The notes: a model not told the origin generated them from the sequence alone. A stretch of 64,000 nt of DNA from Nostoc sp. UHCC 0702 (GCA_017164015.1 CP071065.1:7345501-7409500), one strand, 5' to 3'; positions 1 to 8,327 are shown, counted from the first letter of the stretch. A program made the numbers and translations.

Positions 1-522
1 ATGGATTGGAATTCTCTGGCCAAAGGATTTTCGATGGACAGCAATCACATGGGTAAAGTCAAGATTTGCCTCCATAAGTCGAGCATAGTTTGCATGATCT
101 ATACCCTCATCGTAAACAGGACGCATAGTCGAAACCATGTATTCTGGAAAAGTCGGCAAAGGAGGACGTTCTTTTTCTGGTAAGTCTCCATAAAATAGCC
201 AGACAAAACCATATTTCTCTTTCACTGGGTAGCTGTCTACACTAGCTCGTTTAGGAATAGCTATTCCGGATGCATTGGAAGGAATTTCAATGCATTTACC
301 ATCAGCTTGAAATTGCCATCCATGATAAGGACAACGGATACAGTCATCTTTAACCCAACCGAGAGATAAAGCAGCACCACGATGGGGACACTGATCTTTT
401 AAAGCTACAATTTGTCCTTGAGAGTTGCGGTAGAGGACAAATCTCTGATTTAACATCACAATTTGCTTGGGCTTGTTGGTGACATTTGAGCTAAATTCAC
501 AAGCATACCAGAAGTTATTCAA
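1..522 (-). CDS. Rieske 2Fe-2S non-haem iron oxygenase (partial, 3' end outside window)
   Basis: First 174 codons of a Rieske-type oxygenase alpha subunit; the C-terminal half lies left of the window. The Rieske motif is complete: CPHRG, then CPYHGW about 17 residues later. The mononuclear iron motif E-x3-D-x2-H-x4-H follows (EANLDFTHVIAVH). I place the start at TTG 522-520, because a GGAGG box (complement 531-535) lies 8 nt upstream and the next residues (NNFWYACEFSS) align with the start of the paralogue at 633-1691. The two proteins match along their whole shared length apart from one N-terminal codon, so this is a tandem duplication. Family members oxidise aromatic, chlorophyll-related or quaternary-ammonium substrates; the substrate here cannot be read from sequence. 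Confidence 0.85.
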   Translation of the reverse strand, partial: MNNFWYACEFSSNVTNKPKQIVMLNQRFVLYRNSQGQIVALKDQCPHRGAALSLGWVKDDCIRCPYHGWQFQADGKCIEIPSNASGIAIPKRASVDSYPVKEKYGFVWLFYGDLPEKERPPLPTFPEYMVSTMRPVYDEGIDHANYARLMEANLDFTHVIAVHRKSFGQRIPIH

Positions 523-632
523 AGTATTTGCCTCCTATATTTTCTACATATATTTTCTTGGCAATTGAATATCAAATTGCACTCAGAATTTGGGTCTATA
601 ACTCAACTATTATGAGATATAAATCTAGTTAA

Positions 633-1691
633 TTAACGAAGTTTTATCAGGTTTTGTACATCTGGTTTACAGTTATGCAATTCACTTTGGTTAGACTCCA
701 AACCCCAACCCATAGCCAAATATTTTTGACGAAGCTGACGATAAGCAAGGGTTAAAGCATCAGCAGGAACATGGGCTTCAGTTGATAGAGTATCAGGTAT
801 CAATTTGGGATATTGAGACTCGGTTACTACCCTATCTTCTAACCCAACTTTCTGGTGAAACTTGATAAATAATCTATCTGCCCAAGAATAGGTAAAAAAA
901 TTGCGAAATTGAATTCTTTTACTAATGGTCGTGTTGAAATCAACAGGAATATGGACAGCATAATTGATCATTTTGCCACGACCAAAATCACTCTCAATCT
1001 TAGTTATGTTAGGGAGGTAAAAAGTGGTCTTGGCATTTAATTGTGTACGTGCTGGGCGAAAGAAGGCTTTAAATACACCATTCTTGGGCTGAGTGTAATT
1101 TTTATATGTAATTTTGGTACTTATGCCCCAATCTTCATGTTCAACTACATAGTCTTCAACTCTTGGATCTTGTGCAAATCCCGCCCCGAAGGAATTAGCA
1201 TGGACTGCATACAGATGAGCCGGATCGAGAGCGTTCTCTATGACTCTAGTATAGTTAGCTTTCATCTGATATTCCAAGTAAATGGGATGCATTGTTGGGT
1301 CTTCGTATTCTGGCAAATAAGGAATTGGCGGACGTTCTTGTTCTGGTAAATTTCCATAAAATAGCCAGACAAAACCATATTTTTCTTGCACCGAATAGCT
1401 GTCTACAGTAGCTCTTTTAGGGATAGGTGTTTCGACTGGGTTGGAGGGTATTTCAATACATTGCCCATCGGCTTGAAATTTCCATCCATGATACGGACAA
1501 CGGATACAGCCGTTTTCTAACCAGCCCATAGATAATGCAGCACCACGATGAGAACATTGGTCTTTGAGTGCTACAACTTGCCCTTTTTGATTACGATAGA
1601 GGACGAATCTTTGATTTAACAGCACAATTTGCTTGGGCTTGTTGGTGACAGCTGAGCTAAATTCACAAGCATACCAGAAGTTTTTTAACAT
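633..1691 (-). CDS. Rieske 2Fe-2S non-haem iron oxygenase
   Basis: Complete 352-residue Rieske oxygenase. The N-terminal Rieske domain carries CSHRG and CPYHGW (about residues 46-70). The catalytic domain holds ENALDPAHLYAVH (about residues 150-165), which supplies the two His and one Asp that bind the mononuclear iron plus the bridging Asp region. Such enzymes take electrons from a ferredoxin or reductase and insert oxygen into an organic substrate. No reductase gene is adjacent, so a cellular ferredoxin is the likely donor (inference). It lies about 110 bp upstream of its paralogue at 1-522 on the same strand, so the two may be co-transcribed. The C-terminal half resembles plant-type PAO/CAO-like oxygenases only in general form; substrate unknown. 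Confidence 0.88.
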   Translation of the reverse strand: MLKNFWYACEFSSAVTNKPKQIVLLNQRFVLYRNQKGQVVALKDQCSHRGAALSMGWLENGCIRCPYHGWKFQADGQCIEIPSNPVETPIPKRATVDSYSVQEKYGFVWLFYGNLPEQERPPIPYLPEYEDPTMHPIYLEYQMKANYTRVIENALDPAHLYAVHANSFGAGFAQDPRVEDYVVEHEDWGISTKITYKNYTQPKNGVFKAFFRPARTQLNAKTTFYLPNITKIESDFGRGKMINYAVHIPVDFNTTISKRIQFRNFFTYSWADRLFIKFHQKVGLEDRVVTESQYPKLIPDTLSTEAHVPADALTLAYRQLRQKYLAMGWGLESNQSELHNCKPDVQNLIKLR

Positions 1692-2476
1692 ACCTAAGCT
1701 CCTACTATTATAGATAAACGGGTTATTTGAAAATATTTTTTATAACTCAGTTTCTATGTTCTTGATATCAGGTGCGTTCGGTAGTGATACCAATTCTATG
1801 TGAGGTTGGGTTTGATTTACGTACAAAGAATTCATGAGTTACTCCTACAACGTGTAAGTGTAAAGCCTATAGGCGCATCTTCAAGAAATGGTATGAATAT
1901 AGGTCGGTTATTGACAATAAATAGAAGCTAATCAAGCTACACAAAAGGCACTTATTGACTTCTCTTTTATTTTTAATTGAGGAATGGTAAAGCACGACAG
2001 ATAGCAGATGTATCCAGTGAAAAGCAACATTTTTTCTGGATAGTCTTCCATGCGCTGTTGCTCACAACAAACTACAAAAATCTTTCTTCTGTTACTAATA
2101 ATTCAGCACTATTTTCAAGCTAGTGACAAGATGAATGATGCTCAAACACAACCTGAATAATGCCTACAGGCTATTTGCAAATGATGTGATTTGGAAGTAT
2201 TGTTTGTGGTCTGTTTGAAAACAATCATCAGGTTTCACGTTGGGTGACAATTTTTGATTTCACAATAAATAAGCTAACTTCAACCAAAATTGGCTTGGTT
2301 CGCCTATTCGTTATTTATTTACCCATGCGGACACTTTCTGGCGTCTGTTGCCTTTGTTGGGTGTATTTCTTTGGGTATAGGTGATACTATACCAATGCAC
2401 TAGTGCATTAGTCAACCAATGTATAATTTTGCTCTGTGAACCATTGCACTAATAAACTAGTGAATAGGTTCATAAG
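1692..2476. other. Intergenic region without recognisable gene
   Basis: About 785 bp, AT-rich, with no open frame of useful length. A GATACCAATTCT string near 1788 resembles ends of dispersed elements elsewhere in the window but has no partner. The last 80 bp carry the palindromic sites described separately. The promoters of the divergent Rieske gene and the RHH gene must lie here. Confidence 0.5.
2391..2470. promoter_or_regulatory. Probable operator region of the RHH gene
   Basis: TGCACTAGTGCA at 2396-2407 is a perfect 12-bp palindrome. A second imperfect site, TTGCACTA then six bases then TAGTGAA, occupies about 2443-2464. Both share the half-site TGCACTA/TAGTGCA, sit about 45 bp apart and end just before the RHH start. 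Ribbon-helix-helix proteins usually bind such repeated short half-sites and autoregulate; that this protein does so is inference. Confidence 0.45.
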
Positions 2477-2488
2477 TTGGAGTATAGT

Positions 2489-2710
2489 GTGGCACAAGGA
2501 GAAGCTTCTATAAGGGTTTACCTATCGCCTGAAGCAAAAGACAGGTTTAAAACAGTTTGTTTTTTTAAGGGACTGAATATGTCTGACGTGACAGCTGAAC
2601 TCATTGAAAATTGGTTAGCCAAAAATGATATCGATCTGCCAGCCTCACAGAAAAATTCTCTCCCAAAAGCAAACTCTCCCAAAAGTAAAAAGAGTGAAGG
2701 CTTGGGATGA
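2489..2710 (+). CDS. Small ribbon-helix-helix (ParG/CopG-like) DNA-binding protein
   Basis: A 73-residue protein. After a short N-terminal arm it shows the RHH pattern: a beta strand (ASIRVYLSP), helix A (EAKDRFKTVCFFKG), a turn, and helix B (NMSDVTAELIENWLAKN), followed by a Ser/Lys-rich tail. I chose GTG at 2489 because GGAG (2479-2482) lies 6 nt upstream; the alternative TTG at 2477 has no ribosome binding site. Similar small proteins are common in cyanobacteria and resemble plasmid-partition or antitoxin repressors. The stop codon overlaps the ATG of a 31-codon ORF (ATGA), so translation is probably coupled. No recognisable toxin follows. Confidence 0.7.
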   Translation: MAQGEASIRVYLSPEAKDRFKTVCFFKGLNMSDVTAELIENWLAKNDIDLPASQKNSLPKANSPKSKKSEGLG

Positions 2711-2802
2711 CTAGGAAACAATTAAGTCGCCTAGAAGCTAGCCAACACCACAATGATTCTCTAACTGGCAGTAAAACGGGAGTGGGAGGAATAAAAATAT
2801 AA
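2707..2802 (+). CDS. Possible 31-residue peptide coupled to the RHH gene
   Basis: The ATG at 2707 overlaps the RHH stop codon as ATGA. The ORF encodes a 31-residue basic peptide beginning MTRKQLSRLEASQHH and ending TGVGGIKI. No family is recognised. The overlap suggests translational coupling, but the ORF is short enough to have arisen by chance or to be the stump of a longer downstream gene. Confidence 0.35.
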   Translation: MTRKQLSRLEASQHHNDSLTGSKTGVGGIKI

Positions 2803-2864
2803 GTAAGAATAATCAATATATGATTTTCATACAGCTATGCTTATACCCAAATTGGAAGTAACAA

Positions 2865-2985
2865 TAGACTTCTTGCATAAATCAAAAAAAGAACCCCACC
2901 CCGCCAAAGCTACGCTTTTGCTCCCCTCCCCGTGAACGGGGAGGGGCAGGGGGTGGGGTGTTAGGGGACTTTTGCAAGAGGTCTA
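2865..2985. mobile_element. MITE-like element with TAGAC...GTCTA ends
   Basis: Imperfect terminal inverted repeats: left TAGACTTCTTGCATAAAT (2865-2882), right complement TAGACCTCTTGCAAAAGT (2968-2985), 14 of 18 matching. The interior holds a perfect 11-bp stem (2923-2933 with 2936-2946, sequence CCCCTCCCCGT) and CCCCACCCC/GGGGTGGGG flanks. It has no coding capacity. The rest of 2803-3196 shows nothing else recognisable. Confidence 0.55.
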
Positions 2986-3196
2986 ATTAAATATTTATGA
3001 ATTGTTCTAAGCCAATACGATGTGGAATGACTAGCAAAATTTGACTGATGCGAGTAACTACCCCTAGTGGGTAGCCTCGCTAATATAACCATACTAGGAC
3101 TGTTGACTGATGACTGTTGAGTGTGAACTGTTAGTAATGGATAATTACAGTGGGATATTTTTGATTTCTCAGTCTCTTGGCAGTGTTGGGAAAACT

Positions 3197-3922
3197 TCAG
3201 GGAATAATAGAGACTTTGCCTGTGTCGATATCGTAACAAGCACTAACAATCTTTAGTTTGCCTTTGTGCAGCAATTGAGCCAAAATTGTTGAGTCTTGTG
3301 GTAATTTTTCCGCTTGATATTGAATGTTAGCTATAACCGCATCATAATTGCGATCGCCTGTGGTTGGCTTAACTTTTGCTAAGGCTGGTTTGATGTTCTC
3401 AACAATGTAGCCAATTCTGCCAGGAAGAGGTGCGTTTTTGATGGCTTCTGAGACTGCACCACATTTGCTATGACCCAAAACTACAATTAACTGCGTACCT
3501 AATACGGCTGTAGCATATTCCAAGCTACCTATAGCCATGTCACTAGCCACATTACCAGCTACTCGGACAACAAATAAATCCCCAAGTCCTTGATCAAAAA
3601 CAATCTCCGCAGGTATGCGAGAATCTGCACAACCCAGTATAGCGGCAAAAGGATACTGTGCTTTTGCAACTAATCGCAGACGTTCCAATGATTGATGAGG
3701 ATATTGAGGTTTTCGATGTATAAATCTTTGATTGCCATCTAGCAACAATCTCAGAGCTTGATTAGAGTTTACAGGATTAGAGTTAGCAGGATTAACATCA
3801 GCGATCGCAGCTTCTTGTCTACCCCAAATTAAGCTACCACCCAGTGCTGTAATGGCAAAGCTTCCTATCCCTGCTAACTTGAAGAAATCACGACGACCGA
3901 TAAATCCATTAATTCGAGTCAT
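3197..3922 (-). CDS. Beta-carbonic anhydrase with twin-arginine signal
   Basis: About 241 residues. The N-terminus GRRDFFKLAG followed by a hydrophobic stretch is a Tat signal, so the enzyme is probably exported to the periplasm or thylakoid lumen. Beta-class zinc ligands are visible: Cys in CADSR with its Asp-Arg pair, and His plus Cys in GHSKCG. The enzyme interconverts CO2 and bicarbonate. I prefer ATG 3922-3920 over an upstream TTG at 3958, because it places the twin arginines near residue 10. It resembles the exported cyanobacterial EcaB type, but I do not assign the symbol. No carbon-concentrating genes are adjacent. Confidence 0.85.
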   Translation of the reverse strand: MTRINGFIGRRDFFKLAGIGSFAITALGGSLIWGRQEAAIADVNPANSNPVNSNQALRLLLDGNQRFIHRKPQYPHQSLERLRLVAKAQYPFAAILGCADSRIPAEIVFDQGLGDLFVVRVAGNVASDMAIGSLEYATAVLGTQLIVVLGHSKCGAVSEAIKNAPLPGRIGYIVENIKPALAKVKPTTGDRNYDAVIANIQYQAEKLPQDSTILAQLLHKGKLKIVSACYDIDTGKVSIIP

Positions 3923-4056
3923 TAACCTACCTGACAACAGTTTTGTTGTTGGCCGCAAGATATCAGACTCAAGAAGGATGCAAGAGTACTCTCTAACACG
4001 GTTTAAGAGTCATTTAATTTTTTGTCATTGGTCATTGGGCATGGGGCATTGGGTAT

Positions 4057-4242
4057 TATAGCGGTTCTCAGTTGTGTGAAGTACATTTTTCGACCTCACC
4101 CCCAACCCCTCACGCCACTTGCTTCAAGTCGGCGAAGCCGCCCAACGCAGTGGCTCTCCTTACCAAGGAGAGGGGAGTGTTTGCGCGCTTCAAATACGAG
4201 GTGAGGTTGCGACTGTATTGCAACGAAGTGAGAACCGCTATA
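4057..4242. mobile_element. MITE-like element with TATAGCGGTTCTCA ends
   Basis: Perfect 14-bp terminal inverted repeats TATAGCGGTTCTCA at 4057-4070 and 4229-4242 enclose about 160 bp of non-coding sequence rich in CTCACCCC/GAGGTGAG. The element lies between the carbonic anhydrase gene and an IS630 relic. Short STRR-like repeats (TCATTGGG and CATCCCC types) flank it on both sides. Confidence 0.6.
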
Positions 4243-4309
4243 GTTATTTCTTCGTCATCCCCCCATCCCCCTCATCTCCCCATCTCCCCATCCCCTCATC
4301 CAAATTCAA

Positions 4310-4600
4310 CAATGGCTCAAGAGCGAATTAGGGCTTTCGATTGCCTACAAAACGGTCTATGAAGTTGTTCACAACCGTTTGGGTGCGAAGTTAAAAGTGC
4401 CTCGTCCTCAAAGCGCCAAACAACAAGAGTGAAAGTCTATCTCACTTTAAAAAAAACTTCCTTTAGCCTTCAAATTCTTACAGGAGGAATTTGGAGAAGG
4501 GAAACGATTGAGGTACTTGTGTCAAGATGAAACACGTTTAGGATTAAAGACAATTGCAGGACGTTTAATCATCCTGCAAAAAGACGTTAAAACAGATTGA
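4310..4600 (+). pseudogene. IS630-family transposase remnant
   Basis: Two fragments in different frames translate as IS630-type transposase. The first (4310-4432) reads WLKSELGLSIAYKTVYEVVH and ends VPRPQSAKQQE. After a break the second (about 4481-4600) reads KRLRYLCQDETRLGLKTIAG, which contains the first catalytic Asp of the DDE domain (QDETRLGLKT). The N-terminal helix-turn-helix part and everything after the first Asp are missing, so it is inactive. Confidence 0.75.
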
Positions 4601-4703
4601 CAAGTTGGGAAAAATTTGGGAATATCAAACTACGGTAATTCGGTAGATTTTTTGTACTTTATAAAACTTAAATACATCCAAAACCCTTACAGAGGAATGG
4701 TTT

Positions 4704-4862
4704 TTGTCGAGTGCAGTCGGTGGCTTGAATATGTTACCAGATGTAATCGCCTCAAGGCTGGAAACATTCTTCAACTTTGTAGTGCCAAAGTCGCGTCACC
4801 CAGAAATAGCAATTGCCTCACCACTCACCAACATAGATTTTCCACAGGATATTCGGAGATAG
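4704..4862 (+). CDS. Unrecognised small ORF upstream of the SfnB-like gene
   Basis: A 52-codon frame starting at TTG 4704, with GAGGAA about 6 nt upstream, reads SSAVGGLNMLPDVIASRLET and ends PLTNIDFPQDIRR just before the next gene. Composition looks protein-like, but no family is recognised. It may be a short real gene, the tail of a decayed gene or chance. Confidence 0.25.
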   Translation: MSSAVGGLNMLPDVIASRLETFFNFVVPKSRHPEIAIASPLTNIDFPQDIRR

Positions 4863-4868
4863 AAACTA

Positions 4869-6107
4869 ATGATTAAGAGTCCAGAGAAACTTGCAGATAC
4901 GACAATTCAGTTTTCGGCTCCTGTGAGAGCAAACTCGCCGGAACTCCAGCAGCTTTTTGATTTTATTGCTCTAGGAGCATCTGAGCGCGATCGCGATCGC
5001 ATCCTTCCTTATAATGTGGTTGAATTAATCCGGCGTTCTCGGTTGGGTGCATTGCGAATCCCCGTTGCCGAAGGTGGTGGTGGTAGCACCGCACGCGAAC
5101 TGTTTGAGGTCGTGATTCGGCTGGGGGATGCCGATCCAAATGTCGCTCACATTGTGCGGAATCATTTCTCTGTTACAGAGCGAATTTTGCGTTCTGAGCG
5201 CACCCAAAGGAATCGCCGCTGGCTCAAAGCCGTCGTCGATGGCGCGATTATTGGACTTGCTTCAACCGAACTGGAAGTTAAGCGATCTGGTGGTGGTCAA
5301 GTCGCGAATACAAAATTAACACCCGATGGCGATGGCTATCGTCTAAATGGGACGAAGTATTATAGCACTGGCAGCCTTTATGCAGACTTGATTTTCGTGC
5401 GTGTGCTAGTACCCGATGGCACTAAAGCGTTTATACTCATTCCTACAAACCGCGAAGGGATTGACCTTGTGGATGACTGGGACGGCTTTGGTCAAAGGCT
5501 TACAGGCACTGGAACGACAACATTTAAAAATGTCCGTGTAGAGGCTGATGAAGTAATTTTTGAGACAGATAAAGACAAAGACAACCTGCCATACAACATC
5601 GTCCCGCAATTATTTTTAACAGCAATCAATGCTGGCATTATTCGCAGCGTTCTACGCGATGCAACAGCCCTCGTCCGTACCCGGCCCCGGACTTTCTACC
5701 ATGCTGTATCCGAGCAAGCCTCAGAAGATCCAATCTTGCAGCAGACTGTCGGGCAGATTGCCGCCAATGCCTTTGCTGCCGAAGCGATCGTTTTGGCGGC
5801 AGCTGATGGTCTGGATCGCCTCCCTGCTGCCCAAGCTCAGGGTGAAGAGGCAGAAACGGCTGCGGCACTGGCAACTTCTCTAAGTGCAGCCAAAGCCAAA
5901 TTGATTGTTGATGATTTAGCTCTACGTTCAGCCACCTTGTTGTTTGAAGTTGGTGGGGCTTCCACAACAAAGAAAAGCTCCAACTTTGATCGTCACTGGC
6001 GCAACGCCCGCACCTTGTCCTCACACAATCCAAATCATTTTAAGGCTCGTGCGATCGGCGACTACGAGATCAACGGTACACCATTGCCGCAACGAGGATT
6101 CTTCTAA
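4869..6107 (+). CDS. SfnB/DszC-like acyl-CoA dehydrogenase-fold flavin monooxygenase
   Basis: 412 residues with the acyl-CoA dehydrogenase fold. The N-terminal helical domain includes a GGGGSTARELFEVVIRLGDA region. A middle beta domain contains LTPDGDGYRLNGTKYYSTGS and a C-terminal helical domain contains FEVGGASTTKKSSNFDRHWRNARTLSSH. The last region, with its conserved Arg-Asn-x-Arg-Thr-x-x-x-His, is typical of SfnB/DszC flavin enzymes that oxidise organosulfur compounds rather than fatty acyl-CoA. It is followed on the same strand by an SfnG-like monooxygenase and a broken metI, so the block looks like a sulfur-scavenging operon. Substrate (sulfone, sulfonate or other) is inference. Confidence 0.8.
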   Translation: MIKSPEKLADTTIQFSAPVRANSPELQQLFDFIALGASERDRDRILPYNVVELIRRSRLGALRIPVAEGGGGSTARELFEVVIRLGDADPNVAHIVRNHFSVTERILRSERTQRNRRWLKAVVDGAIIGLASTELEVKRSGGGQVANTKLTPDGDGYRLNGTKYYSTGSLYADLIFVRVLVPDGTKAFILIPTNREGIDLVDDWDGFGQRLTGTGTTTFKNVRVEADEVIFETDKDKDNLPYNIVPQLFLTAINAGIIRSVLRDATALVRTRPRTFYHAVSEQASEDPILQQTVGQIAANAFAAEAIVLAAADGLDRLPAAQAQGEEAETAAALATSLSAAKAKLIVDDLALRSATLLFEVGGASTTKKSSNFDRHWRNARTLSSHNPNHFKARAIGDYEINGTPLPQRGFF

Positions 6108-6115
6108 TTTTGTTC

Positions 6116-6178
6116 AGATCCCTGACTTCTAACACGCGGGAAACCAGTTTATGAGTATTTATTAGAAGTCGGGGATCT
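6116..6178. repeat. Inverted-repeat element between sulfur genes
   Basis: AGATCCCTGACTTCTAA near 6116 and TTAGAAGTCGGGGATCT near 6162-6178 form an inverted repeat with a loop of about 29 bp in the 101-bp gap between the two sulfur genes. The arm resembles the perfect hairpin at 15104-15136 (AGATACCCGACTTCT), so it belongs to a dispersed family. It could act as an attenuator. Confidence 0.45.
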
Positions 6179-6208
6179 CGCAGCCAAGCGAAACCGTTGA
6201 GAGGAACT

Positions 6209-7399
6209 ATGAGTGCAATTGATACTACTTCTTTGAAAGCAAGTAAAGAGGCGATCGCCTCTCCAACAGACTATCCCCAAAGCCCATTATCCCAAGCTCT
6301 CCGGCAGCCAGTACTGCTAGGGCTGTTCTTACCGATTCATCATGGTGGTTGGAGTTCTTCTACCCTACCACGCACTACAGACTGGTCGTTTGATTACAAT
6401 GCCAAATTGACTCAAAAGGCTGAGGAGTTAGGTTTTGACCTTGTTTTCGGTTATTCTACTTGGCAGCCGAAGGGTGGACAAGGGCCAACTCGGACAGAAG
6501 CAGGTTTAGATGCCTTCATTGCTACTGCTTCCCTTGCTGGTATTACCTCACGCATTCTATTAATCTCAACAATTCACGTTCTCTACGGGCCTTGGCATCC
6601 CATCCATCTGGCTAAATTTGGTGCGACACTTGACCACATTTCTAAAGGTCGCTGGGGAATTAATGTTGTCACTGGACACCGGGCTTATGAGCATGAACTG
6701 TTCGGCTGGAGCCAAATCGAACACGATCGCCGTTATGAACTCGCTGATGAATTTGTCACCGTCCTCAAACGACTCTGGTCGGAAACAGAGAATTTTTCTT
6801 ACAAAAGTCAGAGTTCTTGGCAGTTTAAGGATGCCTACATCAGCCCCCGCCCGCTTTATGGTCGCCCCATCCTAGTTAACGCCACTGGCTCGGATGCTGG
6901 CATCGAGTTTGCAGGTCGCCATTCTGATATCGTATTTATCACCAGTCCGGCTGGCGGTGACATAGAAAGCGCCTTGTCGTCGTTACCCGCCCATACAGCC
7001 CGTGTCAAACAATCAGCGATCGCTAATGGTAGACAAGTCCGCACTCTCCTAAATCCGCTTATTGTCGTGCGGGAAACTGAAAAAGAGGCAGAAGAATATG
7101 CTCAGGCGATAATCGACCATGCCGATTATCAGTCAATTGCTGGACGTTCTGGCGTTAGCAGCGATGCACACGCCTGGAGAGGGCATCAGAAGGGAAATCT
7201 GCGTCATGGTGTTGGCAGTGCGATCGGCGGTAATGTGCAGTTAATCGGTTCACCCGAACAAATTACCGAACAACTTTTGCAACTGAATAAAGCTGGTGTC
7301 GATGGGTTCCAGCTTGCCTTCTACGATTTCGAGCCTGATCTAGATTTCTTCGGGAAGCGTGTTTTACCACTACTGAAACAGGCAGGACTGAGACTTTAA
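6209..7399 (+). CDS. SfnG-like FMN-dependent dimethylsulfone/alkanesulfonate monooxygenase
   Basis: 396 residues of the bacterial luciferase-like (LLM) family. Signature stretches are LGLFLPIHHGGWSSSTLP near the N-terminus, WGINVVTGHRAYEHELFG in the middle, and PILVNATGSDAGIEFAGRH. These resemble SfnG and SsuD, which use reduced FMN and oxygen to release methanesulfinate or sulfite. I chose ATG 6209 (AGAGGA at 6200-6205) rather than the in-frame TTG at 6197. It follows the SfnB-like gene and precedes metI in the same orientation. No FMN reductase is adjacent. Confidence 0.82.
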   Translation: MSAIDTTSLKASKEAIASPTDYPQSPLSQALRQPVLLGLFLPIHHGGWSSSTLPRTTDWSFDYNAKLTQKAEELGFDLVFGYSTWQPKGGQGPTRTEAGLDAFIATASLAGITSRILLISTIHVLYGPWHPIHLAKFGATLDHISKGRWGINVVTGHRAYEHELFGWSQIEHDRRYELADEFVTVLKRLWSETENFSYKSQSSWQFKDAYISPRPLYGRPILVNATGSDAGIEFAGRHSDIVFITSPAGGDIESALSSLPAHTARVKQSAIANGRQVRTLLNPLIVVRETEKEAEEYAQAIIDHADYQSIAGRSGVSSDAHAWRGHQKGNLRHGVGSAIGGNVQLIGSPEQITEQLLQLNKAGVDGFQLAFYDFEPDLDFFGKRVLPLLKQAGLRL

Positions 7400-7400
7400 C

Positions 7401-7441
7401 AGTTATCAGTTACCAGTAGAAAACTTTGATAACTGATAACT
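7401..7441 (+). repeat. Inverted repeat between the SfnG-like gene and metI
   Basis: AGTTATCAGTT (7401-7411) and AACTGATAACT (7431-7441) form a perfect 11-bp inverted repeat with a 19-base loop. It may be a weak terminator or attenuator, or simply STRR-derived sequence. Confidence 0.4.
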
Positions 7442-7459
7442 GATTTAAGAGGTACATCC

Positions 7460-8266
7460 ATGCAAGGACAAGAATTACTACAAAGCTTGTTGCTAGCCAC
7501 TAGCGAAACTTTTTACATGGTGGGTATATCTACCCTGGTTGCAATAGTATTAGGCTTACCTTTGGGCTTGTTGCTAGTGATGACAGGCCCCGGAAACTTG
7601 CTAGATTTTCCCCAAGTACATAAAGTGCTGGGTGCGAGCGTCAATACTGGACGCTCATTTCCTTTTATATCATGTCCGTTTAAACACTTATGATACCTGT
7701 GGGGGTTGGTAATGGGTAATGGGTAATGGGTAATAGTAAAAAACAATCACCAATTACCAATTACCTATTACCAGGCAAACCGACTATATCGTAAGTAATT
7801 AGCCGAACTTGATATTATTATTTTGCTTGTCGTTTTAACACCACTCACCCGCCTAATTGTTGGTACTTCCATCGGTAGCACAGCCGCTTTAGTTCCCCTA
7901 ACTCTCGCCGCCATTCCATTTTTTGGTCGCATCGCTGAAACCAGCATTTTAGAAGTTGATAAGGGACTAATAGAAGCTGCCCAAGCAATGGGGTGCAATT
8001 ATTGGCAAATCATTCTCAAAGTATTGATTCCCGAAGCTTTGCCTTCACTGATATTAGGTATGACGATTCTAATTGTGAGTTTACTTAACTCTTCCGCGAT
8101 GGCCGGGGCTGTGGGTGGAGGTGGATTAGGTAATTTGGCAATTCAATACGGCTACCAACGCTTCGATGTAGGGGTTATGTTTTCTACCATTGTGGTTTTG
8201 ATTGCACTAGTACAAATTATTCAATTTATAGGTGATTTAGTTGCACAGCGTATGAGAAAACGCTGA
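7460..8266 (+). pseudogene. metI: Methionine-type ABC transporter permease, interrupted by a MITE
   Basis: The two halves together give one MetI-type permease. The N-terminal part (7460 to about 7668) runs from MQGQELLQSLLLATSETFYM to NTGRSFPFI. The C-terminal part (from about 7815) runs LLVVLTPLTRLIVGTSIG, then the coupling region EAAQAMGCNYWQIILKVLIPEALP, then GGGGLGNLAIQYGYQRF. A 146-bp element with a 4-bp target duplication sits between them. Total added length is 150 bp, so the frame is preserved, but the insert brings TGA and TAA codons. Removing it and one TTAT restores PFIILLV, as in intact MetI proteins. The ATG 7460 has AAGAGGT upstream. No metN ATPase or metQ binding protein is nearby. 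Confidence 0.88.
7669..7814. mobile_element. MITE copy 1, inserted in metI, with TTAT target duplication
   Basis: The element starts ATCATGTCCGTTTAAA and ends AACTTGATA; its ends are imperfect inverted repeats. TTAT flanks both sides (7665-7668 and 7815-7818). The interior holds GGTAATGGGTAATGG-type repeats and their complements. A second copy with the same ends and a different 4-bp duplication lies at 9307-9466. Confidence 0.85.
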
Positions 8267-8327
8267 ATGAAAGCAAGGAGGCAGACGAGCACAGAGACAA
8301 ATATAATCCCCTCATCTCCCCATCCCC

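Noticed and set aside
4616..4876. 86-codon frame upstream of the SfnB-like gene
   Set aside because: No ribosome binding site or family; another frame (4704-4862) in the same stretch looks more protein-like, though still doubtful.
5638..6033. 131-codon frame antisense to the SfnB-like gene
   Set aside because: It lies wholly inside a well-supported gene on the other strand and matches no family.
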